64,000 bases of DNA, taken from contig CALCCA010000114.1 in assembly GCA_937899725.1 (NCBI GenBank), positions 1-64,000 on the forward strand. The letters run 5' to 3'. Under the pieces are notes generated by a model that was given only the letters and a program-made list of their open reading frames with translations, had not been told where the DNA came from and ran no database searches. The position numbers were made by a program, and so were the translations under genes. Origin of the DNA: an uncultured Halomicronema sp. Its GTDB lineage: Bacteria; Cyanobacteriota; Cyanobacteriia; Phormidesmidales; Phormidesmidaceae. Positions 49,803 through 58,279 of the stretch are shown piece after piece (position 1 is the stretch's first letter; every line of letters begins with the position of its first letter).

Positions 49803-50297
49803 ATGAGTACATACCCAAGAACTTTCTCGCACATTGGGATTTCTGTTCCTGATGTAGAGAAAGCTGTTGAGTTTTATCGTGCAGTGATGGGTTGGTATTT
49901 GATCATGAAGCCAACCGTGATTACTGAAGAATCAGAAACACCCATCGGTCAAATGTGTATTGATGTCTTTGGGGCTGGCTGGGGCTCTTTCAAAATTGCG
50001 CACATGTCCACCGGCGACAGAATTGGCGTGGAAATGTTTGAGTTTAAAAACAACGAGAAGCCAACGGATTTCGAGTACTGGAAAACGAGCACATTTCATT
50101 TTTGCGTACAGGATCCAGATATAGAGGGTCTGGTAGAAAAAATATTGTCCCATGGCGGCAAGCAAAGAATGCCAATCCGTGAGTACTATCCGGGTGAAAA
50201 GCCCTATCGGATGGTTTATGTAGAAGATCCATTCGGTCTAATCTTCGAGGTCTATTCTCATAGCTATGAGCTGACTTATTCGCAGGGTGCATATTGA
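49803..50297 (+). CDS. VOC/glyoxalase-family protein
   Basis: 164 aa from the ATG at 49803 (MSTYPRTFSHIGISVPD); the longer frame from 49734 runs through the inverted repeat and is unlikely. Two beta-alpha-beta-beta-beta modules: FSHIGISVPDVEKAVEFYRAV first, then the C-terminal YVEDPFGLIFEVYS. Metal-ligand positions (His in the first strand, Glu in the last) are present. Role: a lyase, dioxygenase or isomerase; not resolvable. Base composition is intermediate between the island and the core. Confidence 0.83.
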   Translation: MSTYPRTFSHIGISVPDVEKAVEFYRAVMGWYLIMKPTVITEESETPIGQMCIDVFGAGWGSFKIAHMSTGDRIGVEMFEFKNNEKPTDFEYWKTSTFHFCVQDPDIEGLVEKILSHGGKQRMPIREYYPGEKPYRMVYVEDPFGLIFEVYSHSYELTYSQGAY

Positions 50298-50721
50298 ATG
50301 CTGCCAGGGCACTGCTGGCAGTGATGAGCGATCTCCAAAATTTCCCCCACGATCTAGTGACTCACCGCGCGAAAGATTGTGCGAGCCAACTAGAGCTTGG
50401 TCTACGGATATCGAGATCGCTCGCTTTCCTCAAAGATAAAGCTGGTTGGTATCAGTCCTGAAGCTTTAGGTTCATGAGTCGTTAGACAACGATCATCAAC
50501 TTGAAACAAAGCTTCGAGAAAAATACTCGTCCATCAACCCGAACTATTTTTCAAATAGTGATCAGTTGATACTTCTAGCCCTTGAGTACAAGCTTAACAG
50601 CACCCACAACTCAACAATTGACATCTCCTATAATCCGCATGTCTCTGCCAGATTTGATTAGGTAAAAAATGGGCCTAAAAGTATTGGTAGAAACTTTGGG
50701 CTGCGATTCTGAGGTGAAAGT
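50298..50721. other. Intergenic with a hairpin
   Basis: CTGCCAG (50301-50307) and CTGGCAG (50315-50321) form a 7-bp stem right after the VOC stop, perhaps ending transcription. No gene is seen in the remaining sequence. Confidence 0.45.
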
Positions 50722-51336
50722 GTGACACAGCGACAAGACTGGGGGGTTGCCGATGATGGCCAGGTGCAAGCCTGTACCGCTCCTCGAGAATGGAATTTAC
50801 TGGAAACGCCTTACCACTTTCATCGTTTTCTCACACAGGTAGAAGACGTTCTTAAAGAATCACCCAACGAGCATGACTGTCTGCCGGCTATTCGACATCT
50901 CGTCCGTAAGTTAGCCCTCAACTCCTATTGGTTGCAGACGCAACACCCTGAACTCAGCACTTTAAATGATGTGGCGATCCAGACGCTCTACGACGAAATT
51001 GGTTATCCCCTCACGGTTCAAACCAACACTTACCCGCCTGGAGCGGTCTCTCCGGTGCATAATCACGGCACTTGGGGTGTGGTGACCCTGCTGCAGGGGC
51101 AAGAGAAAAATACATTTTGGCAGCGCACGCCAACTCCAGAGTCCAGAGATAAAGTGACTCCAGCAGGAGAAAAAATCTTTTGCCCTGGAGATGTCATCAG
51201 CTTTTCTCCTGGGGCAATTCATTGTGTAGAGGCCGTTGGCGATACGCCGATGGTCACCTTTAACCTCTATGGGGAAACTCATAGCAAGGCCCGGTTTGAG
51301 TTCGATCCTGAGACCCATCAAGCCAAAAACTTTTAA
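50722..51336 (+). CDS. Cysteine-dioxygenase-type cupin
   Basis: 204 aa from a GTG at 50722. The cupin core has PVHNHGTWG (His113, His115) and the late GAIHCVE (His167), the three-His iron site of thiol dioxygenases. These oxidise cysteine or 3-mercaptopropionate to the sulfinate. The N-terminal helices match the family. It lies 84 nt before selO on the same strand. Confidence 0.85.
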   Translation: MTQRQDWGVADDGQVQACTAPREWNLLETPYHFHRFLTQVEDVLKESPNEHDCLPAIRHLVRKLALNSYWLQTQHPELSTLNDVAIQTLYDEIGYPLTVQTNTYPPGAVSPVHNHGTWGVVTLLQGQEKNTFWQRTPTPESRDKVTPAGEKIFCPGDVISFSPGAIHCVEAVGDTPMVTFNLYGETHSKARFEFDPETHQAKNF

Positions 51337-51419
51337 GGGCCGCGCCCTGTTGTCGCGATCGCCGCCAAACGGGTTGTCCTCAGCGATCGGGCAGACACAA
51401 GCGTTTATCTGCCGACCCC

Positions 51420-52868
51420 GTGACCATGACGAATCCTTTCCAGACGTTGTCCTATGAGTCGGCTTTTGAATCTCTCGGCCATGAATTCTTTGATATGGTG
51501 CGGCCGGCGACGTTTCCCCAGCATCTGCTGCGCTTCCGCAACAACGCGTTGCTCCCGATATTGGGCTTGTCATCCGATCAGGTTAGCGATCGCCATTTTA
51601 TTGAATGCTTCGGTCAGTTTCAGGGCGCGCCGTCGTGTCTGGCCCTGCGCTACCACGGCTATCAGTTTGGCCAGTACAACCCCTATCTGGGCGATGGTCG
51701 AGGGTTTCTTTGGGGGCAAATCCGGGGCGCTGATGGGCATCTCTACGATCTGGGCACCAAAGGGTCGGGTACGACGCCACACTCTCACGCGAGAGATGGT
51801 CGGTTAAGCCTCAAAGGGGGCATTCGTGAAGTCTTGGCAGCGGAGATCCTCCATCAGTTGGGAGTGCCGACTGCTCGGTGTTTGAGCTTAATTGAAACTG
51901 GGGAACCCCTCCAAAGAGACGACGAACCTTCGCCTGCCCGCTCTGCCGTTATGGTTCGTCAAAGTCGTTCCCATATTCGCTTTGGCACCTTTGAACGGTT
52001 GGCCTATTACGATCGCCCCGATCTGATTAAGCAGCTACTTGACCATGTCATCACTGACTACTATCCAGAAATCTGGCAAGACCCTAATCCATACCCTTTG
52101 TTTTATGCTGTGTTAGTCAAACGGGTCGCCCAATTAGTCGGTCAATGGATGGCCATTGGATTTTGCCATGGCGTGCTCAACACGGACAATATGTCCATTG
52201 TGGGGCAAGGGTTTGACTACGGCCCCTACGCGTTTATTGAGACCTACAATCCTTACTTTACGGCTGCATCGTTCGATCGCTCGGGTCGCTATAGCTATCG
52301 CAATCAACCCGGCGCTTGCCGCTGGAATCTGGAAATGCTGCAACGGCCATTGTCTGCTGTCATCCCGTCATCGGAGATGATAGGCAGTCTGAAGCTTTTT
52401 GCGGAATTCTATACGCAGGCTTACAACCAAAAACTGTTGAATAAGCTAGGATTTCTGACCCTATCCCCTGATTTGGCTCAAGATTTAATTGGCATCACGC
52501 TAGAGCTTTTGCTGATCACTAAAATTAACTATCATGAGTTCTTTGATGGGCTCACACAACGATTTTCAAGGCAGTGGTACCACGACTCAATTCATATCGA
52601 GCAAGACCTCAATAATTTGATTTCTGGAGAGCAGCGATCGATGTTAAGAAATTGGTGTGAACTCTATCATGGGATTTTAGCAAGACATTCTATTGACGAG
52701 ATCGATCGAGTCGGACAAAACTTACAGAAGCATAATCCTACAGTGACTGTAACGAGTACTGCTCTGGAGGAAATCTGGGAGGCTATTGCTCAAGAAAATA
52801 ACTGGCAGCCCTTGGAAACTTTTCTGCAACGACTGTACCAGCCCAATGGGGTAGTCCTAAACAAGTAA
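51420..52868 (+). CDS. selO: Protein adenylyltransferase SelO (YdiU), C-terminus remodelled by an IS
   Basis: 482 aa (GTG at 51420, or ATG at 51426). Pseudokinase fold that AMPylates proteins. Blocks: GSGTTPHSHARDGR, IREVLAAEILHQLGVPTAR, FCHGVLNTDNMSI and DYGPYAFIETYNP. The IS1 element begins at 52850, inside the last codons. Joining the target-site copies restores a frame ending QPNGKT-stop, whereas it now ends QPNGVVLNK using IS sequence. Only the last few residues differ, so activity is probably kept. Confidence 0.92.
   Translation: MTMTNPFQTLSYESAFESLGHEFFDMVRPATFPQHLLRFRNNALLPILGLSSDQVSDRHFIECFGQFQGAPSCLALRYHGYQFGQYNPYLGDGRGFLWGQIRGADGHLYDLGTKGSGTTPHSHARDGRLSLKGGIREVLAAEILHQLGVPTARCLSLIETGEPLQRDDEPSPARSAVMVRQSRSHIRFGTFERLAYYDRPDLIKQLLDHVITDYYPEIWQDPNPYPLFYAVLVKRVAQLVGQWMAIGFCHGVLNTDNMSIVGQGFDYGPYAFIETYNPYFTAASFDRSGRYSYRNQPGACRWNLEMLQRPLSAVIPSSEMIGSLKLFAEFYTQAYNQKLLNKLGFLTLSPDLAQDLIGITLELLLITKINYHEFFDGLTQRFSRQWYHDSIHIEQDLNNLISGEQRSMLRNWCELYHGILARHSIDEIDRVGQNLQKHNPTVTVTSTALEEIWEAIAQENNWQPLETFLQRLYQPNGVVLNK
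52842..52849. repeat. Target-site duplication of the IS1 element, left copy
   Basis: CCCAATGG at 52842-52849 is repeated at 53643-53650, directly next to the two ends of the element. Eight bp is in the range of IS1-family duplications. Confidence 0.85.
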
Positions 52869-53387
52869 TGATGCCTGTAAAGAAGCATTGTAGTGATGAA
52901 CAAACATCCAAATCGCTCCGATGTGATTTTCCAGCTTCTTGGAAAAAGAGAGCGCTTTTCTGACTAAACGTGAGACTCGCTGCCTGACCGTACAGTTGAA
53001 TCGCTCGATGGAGTTGGTCTGGCCGGTTTCTTTGCCGACTGCTCGGTGCCGTTTGCTCGGAATGACCTTTTTATAAGCCTCCCAAAAATCTGTGTAGACG
53101 ACTGCACATTGGCGATAGACCGCTGGTAACGAAGCCCAAAGCTGTTTGGCGGCTTCGCGATCGCGCTGACCAATCTGGACTCCGGCAATCTCGCGGGTGT
53201 TCTCATCGATGGCTAGCCAGAGCCATTGTTTGTTCCCTTTATGGTCGACAAAAGACCACATCTCATCGGCTTGCAGCGTTAACTTGCTTTTTTTTGGCAG
53301 ATATATGAACCTGTCGAGGCACCTCGGCGTAGCGAGCGTTGACATAATCCTGTAGCCATTTTTCAGACACCTGAGCGACCCGAGCAA
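52857..53387 (-). CDS. IS1-family transposase, InsB-like frame
   Basis: Catalytic half, entered by -1 frameshifting from the upstream frame rather than from its own start. From the slippery run it reads LPKKSKLTLQADEMWSFVDH. The DDE-type residues are Asp in QADEMW, Asp in VYTDFWEAY and Glu in NSIERFN. The frame is undamaged to its stop. Confidence 0.85.
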   Translation of the reverse strand: MLGSLRCLKNGYRIMSTLATPRCLDRFIYLPKKSKLTLQADEMWSFVDHKGNKQWLWLAIDENTREIAGVQIGQRDREAAKQLWASLPAVYRQCAVVYTDFWEAYKKVIPSKRHRAVGKETGQTNSIERFNCTVRQRVSRLVRKALSFSKKLENHIGAIWMFVHHYNASLQASLLV

Positions 53388-53577
53388 TGCCTGCTAGAGC
53401 AATCCGTTCCAGTAACAGACGGTCTATCCAAGCTTTCTTTTCATCCGAGATCACGATTTTGGTTGGATTCTCAATGAACTGTCGTCCACAGTCTTGGCAT
53501 TTGAATCGTTGTTTACCATTGTGGATATGACCGTTTTTGACAATCTGCTGACCGTTACACTGTGGACAATTAAGCAT
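53263..53577 (-). CDS. IS1-family InsA-like frame with zinc finger
   Basis: 104 aa. A zinc finger with CPQCNGQQIVKNG and FKCQDCGRQF is followed by a helix-turn-helix region (ALAGIARVAQVSEKWLQDYV). It binds the IS ends. Eight A residues on the coding strand (T run at 53288-53295) form the A AAA AAA-type slippery site that yields the InsAB fusion. Confidence 0.85.
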   Translation of the reverse strand: MLNCPQCNGQQIVKNGHIHNGKQRFKCQDCGRQFIENPTKIVISDEKKAWIDRLLLERIALAGIARVAQVSEKWLQDYVNARYAEVPRQVHISAKKKQVNAASR

Positions 53578-53642
53578 AGAGATGACTCTGGTTAATGACT
53601 TATGCTCTATGCTCTCACCATCATTACGTCTACAGGACTACC

Positions 53643-53650
53643 CCCAATGG
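53643..53650. repeat. Target-site duplication of the IS1 element, right copy
   Basis: CCCAATGG, identical to 52842-52849. Directly after it comes AAAGACATGA, which completes the presumed original selO ending. Confidence 0.85.
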
Positions 53651-53794
53651 AAAGACATGAGTGCAGTGACCATCAACTTCCCACTTTGAAAAATCTCTTT
53701 TGCCCTGAAAAGTTTTGCTCGACGGCCTCTCGCTTTCAATCATCTGGCTTTCAAGCATCTGTAAGATGTGGTCGAAGCAAGCTTAAATCATCGC

Positions 53795-53851
53795 CTTGCT
53801 GCTGCCACATTCCCGCCGGTCAGGAATGTGGCTTCTCAATGCTGAAGCAAG
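53795..53851. repeat. Nested inverted repeat upstream of the EEP gene
   Basis: GCCACATTCC (53804-53813) and GGAATGTGGC (53823-53832) form a perfect 10-bp stem. An outer CTTGCT/AGCAAG pair (53795 and ~53846) encloses it. It ends ~20 nt before the gene at 53867. A tandem 15-bp repeat (CTTTCAATCATCTGG and CTTTCAAGCATCTGT) lies just before it at 53733-53762. Confidence 0.6.
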
Positions 53852-53866
53852 TGGCGAGAGGGAAGC

Positions 53867-54853
53867 ATGCTGCTGCTGAGTCTTGTTCTTTGGCCCGTGG
53901 CACTGGCGCTGCTGCTCAGCTTCACACCGGGAAAATGGTACAAGCTATGGCCGTTTGAGCTTATTGGCGCCGGCTACCTCTGGTTTGCCGCTGTGACCGG
54001 CATCCTATTGCTGGCACTGGTGTTATTTCGGCCCCGTCCTCCGCGCCGCAAGGTAATGCTCGTCATGGCGCTAGCGCTCGGCCTCTATGCCACCACCATG
54101 GGCACTTGGTATGTCCCACGGTTGCGAGACGCTAGAACTGGGGACGTTCCGTTAGCAGTCATGACCTACAACGTGAATTATCAAACGTGGAATACTGCCG
54201 CCGTGACTGAGCTGGTGAGAGCCCATCCTGTCGATATTTTTGGGCTGGTTGAATCTTTCAAAGAGCAGGCTGCCGAACTGCGAGACAATGTTCAAGACCT
54301 GTACCCTCACTACTACCGCGCTACTGGTGGTGGACTCAGTTTATTTAGTCGCGACCCCATTGCCGAGGCCACAACAGAGAACTTAGGCACCCAGTATCAC
54401 AGCCTGTTTGCGATCATTGATGTCAATGGCAAATTAGTGCAAATTGTGGTGGCTCACCCGCTAGCGCCGGTCTCGATATATAACTTTGTCAATCGCAATG
54501 AGGCGATGGGGGCAGTGGCTGCTTATGCGGCACAACAACCCATCACAACGGTGATTATGGGAGACTTCAACCTTACCTCGTGGTCAATTTATTTTCGCAA
54601 CTTTATCCGTAATTCGGGCTTGCGTAGCGTCAATTTAGGGCATGGTCTCAATCCAACCTGGTTTTATAATGGCGCTAGACGATCTCTGTCACACCTTGAG
54701 CAGATAAAACAGGCGTTCAAAATTCCGATCGATCATATTTTCGTCAGTCAAGATATTCGTGTCGATCAGGTGATCACGCCCTCTTCTGGGGTGTCTGATC
54801 ATCGTCCAGTGATTGCCAGGTTGCGTATCATATGGCAGTTTGTGCCGCTGTGA
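53867..54853 (+). CDS. Membrane endonuclease/exonuclease/phosphatase-family protein
   Basis: 328 aa. Three hydrophobic segments (~2-18, ~30-53, ~63-82) precede an EEP domain with VMTYNVNYQ, GLVESF, IMGDFNLTSW and the terminal SDHRPVIA; these hold the metal and catalytic Asn, Glu, Asp and His. The domain probably faces the periplasm. The substrate (lipid, nucleotide or nucleic acid) is unknown. Confidence 0.85.
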   Translation: MLLLSLVLWPVALALLLSFTPGKWYKLWPFELIGAGYLWFAAVTGILLLALVLFRPRPPRRKVMLVMALALGLYATTMGTWYVPRLRDARTGDVPLAVMTYNVNYQTWNTAAVTELVRAHPVDIFGLVESFKEQAAELRDNVQDLYPHYYRATGGGLSLFSRDPIAEATTENLGTQYHSLFAIIDVNGKLVQIVVAHPLAPVSIYNFVNRNEAMGAVAAYAAQQPITTVIMGDFNLTSWSIYFRNFIRNSGLRSVNLGHGLNPTWFYNGARRSLSHLEQIKQAFKIPIDHIFVSQDIRVDQVITPSSGVSDHRPVIARLRIIWQFVPL

Positions 54854-55050
54854 AGAGCTGAGCTTGGCTAGACATGCCCCTGCGATCGCTGATTTTCAGA
54901 GGTTAGATTGAGGAGCAGAAATTTAGCTTTATTGTCTGCCTTAGCCTGTGGCAATGTTCTGCCCTGCTGTGAAAAATGAAACTTTAACGTCAGGTTTGAA
55001 AATGCTTGCGGCCACCGAACTTTATTGTTAGATCTTCACAGTTGAGACCA

Positions 55051-55449
55051 ATGTTACGCATTAGATGTGCTACTGGAGAGGTAGAGATTGAGGGAACTAG
55101 AAAAGACTATGCTGCGCTGCGTTCTCAGCTTAATCAGCTCATAAGCGCGCCTGATATTTGGAGCATCGAGTTTGTGTGTGATGCGGCGTTTGACCCCTCG
55201 CCCTATGAACAAAACTGTCAGAAAATGAAGATTGAAATAGGGTCTGGCCCCAATGAATTCAGCGTCTCTGACTCGGTTCTGAAGGTTGAAGGCTCATCAG
55301 CGGCATTAATGAATCTGGGTGAAAATCTTCCTGATGACAGTGAAATATCTGAAGGAATAATTCAATCCCATCATCATTATGATGTCTACTCTTTTCCAGA
55401 GTATGTCGCTAGTGATTCTCCTGCCGTTGTGTTATTACTCAAGCCATGA
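55051..55449 (+). CDS. Imm32-like immunity protein (tentative)
   Basis: 132 aa from the ATG at 55051 (MLRIRCATGEVEIEG); a TTG at 55006 would add 15 residues. A small alpha/beta protein: the N-terminal GEVEIEGTRKDYAALRSQLNQLI and C-terminal SHHHYDVYSF...DSPAVVLLL recall the Imm32 family of contact-toxin immunity proteins. No toxin gene is adjacent, so it would be an orphan. The assignment is from pattern memory only. Confidence 0.55.
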   Translation: MLRIRCATGEVEIEGTRKDYAALRSQLNQLISAPDIWSIEFVCDAAFDPSPYEQNCQKMKIEIGSGPNEFSVSDSVLKVEGSSAALMNLGENLPDDSEISEGIIQSHHHYDVYSFPEYVASDSPAVVLLLKP

Positions 55450-55494
55450 GTTGACGAAAACTCTCTTTAAAGTGGCCTTTCAAAGAACACTCAG

Positions 55495-55548
55495 GTTAAG
55501 CGGTCAGATGTATTGGCTTGGTGGCTACTCTTACCTCTGACCGTTAAC
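55495..55548. repeat. 13-bp inverted repeat with one bulged G
   Basis: GTTAAGCGGTCAGA (55495-55508) pairs with TCTGACCGTTAAC (55536-55548) apart from one extra G; the loop is 27 nt. It lies between the Imm32-like and the ankyrin genes. No T run. Confidence 0.55.
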
Positions 55549-55571
55549 TGTTATGGACACCCCTGCCAAGC

Positions 55572-56096
55572 ATGACAATACCCGAACACATTGTCGGAGC
55601 TTTTATCGATGCTGCTGTGCAAAATCGACCAGCGGCTCTGAAATTGCTGCAACAATATCCAGCCATGCCGACGGCAAAATATCGATCAGAGACGGCACTA
55701 CATTTTCTCGTGACAGAAGGGTTCCTTGACGCGGCGATCTTCTGTATTCAGCATAGATTTGATATCAACAGCGTCAATGATTTTGGTGATACGCCGCTAT
55801 CGATTGCCTGTCAGATTGGTGACGCCAGCCTGGTCGATCAATTACTGGCTCACGGTGCTGATCCGAATTTAGCGTCTGCAGTCAGGGATTGCCCGCTGCA
55901 TTGTTGCCTGCAGCTGGGTCGAACAGATTTAATGGCGCTGTTACTCGATGCGGGGGCAGATCCGTACTACGTGACTGATTTAGAGGAGACTATCTTTGAT
56001 CTAAACCCGAACGACGATTCAAAACGACGGAAGGTCTCTAATTTTCTTGCTGATCGGGGTATCGATATCGCTAACACTAGCCCAGATCGCGGATAA
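55572..56096 (+). CDS. Ankyrin-repeat protein
   Basis: 174 aa. About four ankyrin units: ETALHFLVTEGFLDAAIFCIQ, then DINSVNDFGDTPLSIACQIGDASLVDQLLAHGADPN and CPLHCCLQLGRTDLMALLLDAGADP. No signal peptide or catalytic motif. A soluble protein-binding scaffold; partner unknown. It lies in the accessory region 122 nt after the Imm32-like gene. Confidence 0.85.
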   Translation: MTIPEHIVGAFIDAAVQNRPAALKLLQQYPAMPTAKYRSETALHFLVTEGFLDAAIFCIQHRFDINSVNDFGDTPLSIACQIGDASLVDQLLAHGADPNLASAVRDCPLHCCLQLGRTDLMALLLDAGADPYYVTDLEETIFDLNPNDDSKRRKVSNFLADRGIDIANTSPDRG

Positions 56097-56454
56097 CAAA
56101 TGATGTGCCGGAGTGGCAGGTCAGCCAGTTTTCATCAGGTTGAGTGACTCATTCACCCAGTAATCCCAGGCATGAGATAGCAAATTGATACTCATTAGAG
56201 GCTTTTAGAAACAGCAAAACAGCAGAAGAGTTCTGTTCGACAACGTGCAGATGAGATTAAAGAGTACCGATGTAAAAACTTGATCGCTGGGATCTTCAAT
56301 CACAGCGATCTTAAAAATATTGGCACCATCATTCGAAGTGGATCTAAAACGCATCAACATGATGATGTGCAGTCACAGTATTAATGTTGGCTGAATAGCT
56401 GTTTCTGGGAGGTTGCATGCCATTGGGCTCACAAGCTAACGTGAAATCAATAGC
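56097..56454. other. Intergenic before the IS256 element
   Basis: No gene. GATCGCTG (56282) and CAGCGATC (56303) form an 8-bp inverted repeat. The rest is unassigned. Confidence 0.4.
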
Positions 56455-57828
56455 GAGACTGTGCAGAATTTTGTGTAAGCGGTCTAAAATCCCGATAACT
56501 CAGGAGACCGCATCATGTTCCGGAACAAACAAGTCTCGAATCGCGCCGATGAGCTGCTGGATGAGCTGTTATCAGACTGTCAAAGTCCAGAAGAGATTCT
56601 TGGCGAGTCCGGCTTACTTAAGCAGTTAACCAAACGCCTGGTAGAACGTGCTTTAGCCGGAGAACTTAACCATCATCTCAAAGAGAACAGTGGCCGTTAC
56701 GACACCCGTGATTGTCGTAACGGCTACTCATCCAAAACGGTGCAGTCAGAACATGGGGAATTAGAGTTGGCGATTCCGCGCGTTGGCGCTAGCCTGTCCA
56801 GAGGACAATCGCCAAAGCACCTTTGAGCCCGTGTTGGTACCAAAGCATCAACGACGACTGAGCGGTTTGGACGAGAAGATTCTGGCGCTGTACGCACGGG
56901 GGATGAGCACCCGAGATATCGCGTTGCAACTGGAAGAACTCTACGGCACCCAAATCTCACCGGCCATCATCAGCGAGGTGACCGATACGGTCAGTGAGGA
57001 CGTCAAAGCATGGCAGCGCTGCCCTTTGGACGAACTGTATCCCATTCTCCTCCGGAGACGCTGCGCGAACGTTTATCTCGATGCCCTCTACGTCAATATC
57101 AAAGTCGCCGGACGGGTCAGCAAACGCGCGGTCTACGTGGTGCTGGGCCTCAACCGCGAGGGCAACAAAGACCTACTTGGTCTCTGGATTGGCGAGGCGG
57201 AGGCGGAGGGCGCGAAGTTTTGGCTCAAAGTCCTCACGGACCTCAAGAATCGGGGTCTGAAGGATATGCTGATTGCTTGTTGTGATGGCCTCAAAGGCTT
57301 TCCTCAAGCGATTGAAGCCGTGTATCCCCACACCCAAGTGCAGCTTTGCATTGTCCATCTGATGCGCAACTCGCTGCGCTATGTCCCTTGGAAAGATAGC
57401 AAGGCGGTCGCTGCTGACCTGAAACCCATCTATCGAGCCGCCACCTTGGAGGAGGCAGAGACTGCTCTGGAAGAGTTTGCCGCTAAGTGGGATGAGCACT
57501 ATCCAGCCGTGAGTCAAATCTGGTTACGACATTGGGAAAACATCATCCTCATCTTTGATTATCCGATGGAGATCCGCCGCGTCATCTACACCACCAATGC
57601 CATTGAGTCAGTCAACCGCTCATTGCGGAAGGTGGTTAAGACCAAAGCTGTTTTCCCAATGAAGACTCCGTTTTTAAGCTGATGTATCTGGCGATGAACA
57701 ACATTTCAAAGCGGTGGAATCGACCTATCAAAAATTGGAGGGCTGCCCTGTCACACTTTGCTATTCTGTTCCCAGAACGCTTCAAAGTTTGAACCCAAAT
57801 CTGCTTACACAAAAATCAGAAGACTCTC
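56455..57828 (+). mobile_element. IS256-family element, decayed
   Basis: Ends are similar but not identical: 56455-56480 (GAGACT...TTTTGTGTAAGC) and the complement of 57803-57828 (GAGAGT...TTTTGTGTAAGC), the last 12 bp being exact. Flanking octamers (56447-56454 and 57829-57836) match only partly, so no clean target duplication is seen. The transposase inside is frameshifted twice. Confidence 0.75.
56515..57792 (+). pseudogene. IS256-family (mutator-type) transposase, two frameshifts
   Basis: Frame 1 runs from 56515 through ELELAIPR. A 22-nt segment (56782-56803) with no counterpart in the family interrupts it and shifts the frame. Frame 2 then gives the core [36 protein letters not shown] and the Glu in TTNAIESVN, i.e. 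all three DDE residues. Near 57658 one base (expected CCCC, seen CCC) is missing. After that the original frame resumes with [15 protein letters not shown] to the stop at 57790. Non-functional as read. Confidence 0.88.
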
Positions 57829-58279
57829 GAAAAAGCCGAGTTTGTCGCCATTAAATGCACAGACAACTGAGATTCGTACGTATAGTACAGCAATGAGTCA
57901 GGAAGACCGAGACTACATGGTCGAGAGTGGCATGTAAAGTGGCTGGCGGCAGTCTGTTGAAGCTCTCGTTAGGCTTGTAGAGGCAGACAATTAATTGCAA
58001 ATGTCTCTCCCAGAGCGGCGATCGTCCCTTTTGCCCCTTTCAACAGCTATCTGGCTTGCTTAACCCGTTGCTGAATCAGGTCGCTGAAGTTGGGAGCCCG
58101 TCCTAAGACGCAGCGAGGCAACCTGTTTTGACTATGGTGCATTGTCAAAAGTCCGACGGCATCGTCGAGAAGAGCCCGTTTACTCTGGCCTGAACGGAGT
58201 GTTTAAGCGGGCATAAAGATTAGAGCGACCCCGAATATAGGAGCGCAATAATAGGTTCAGCAGTGAGGAAGTTTTCAGC
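57829..58279. other. Intergenic with an AraC gene remnant
   Basis: No intact gene. An AraC-type fragment on the minus strand lies at 58014-58092 (listed). A partial inverted repeat GCCCG/CGGGC spans ~58177-58211. Confidence 0.45.
58014..58092 (-). pseudogene. AraC-type HTH gene fragment, copy C
   Basis: On the minus strand it reads NFSDLIQQRVKQAR-stop-LLKGAKGTIAAL, aligning with YQYLIQQRVEQARQLLPLTKRAIAEIAL of the AraC gene at 61525. An in-frame TAG lies at 58047-58049. A remnant without start or end. Confidence 0.7.

Larger units (their letters stand above)
52850..53642 (-). mobile_element. IS1-family insertion sequence
   Basis: 793-bp element with short terminal inverted repeats: GGTAGTCCT at 52850 and its complement AGGACTACC ending at 53642. 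An 8-bp direct repeat flanks it. It carries the two-frame transposase described below, on the minus strand, and looks intact. It sits at the 3' end of selO. Confidence 0.92.

Noticed and set aside
55028-55034. GTTAGAT before the Imm32-like gene as a second cassette start
   Set aside because: No paired R''-L'' arms with attC shape were found upstream or after the gene.
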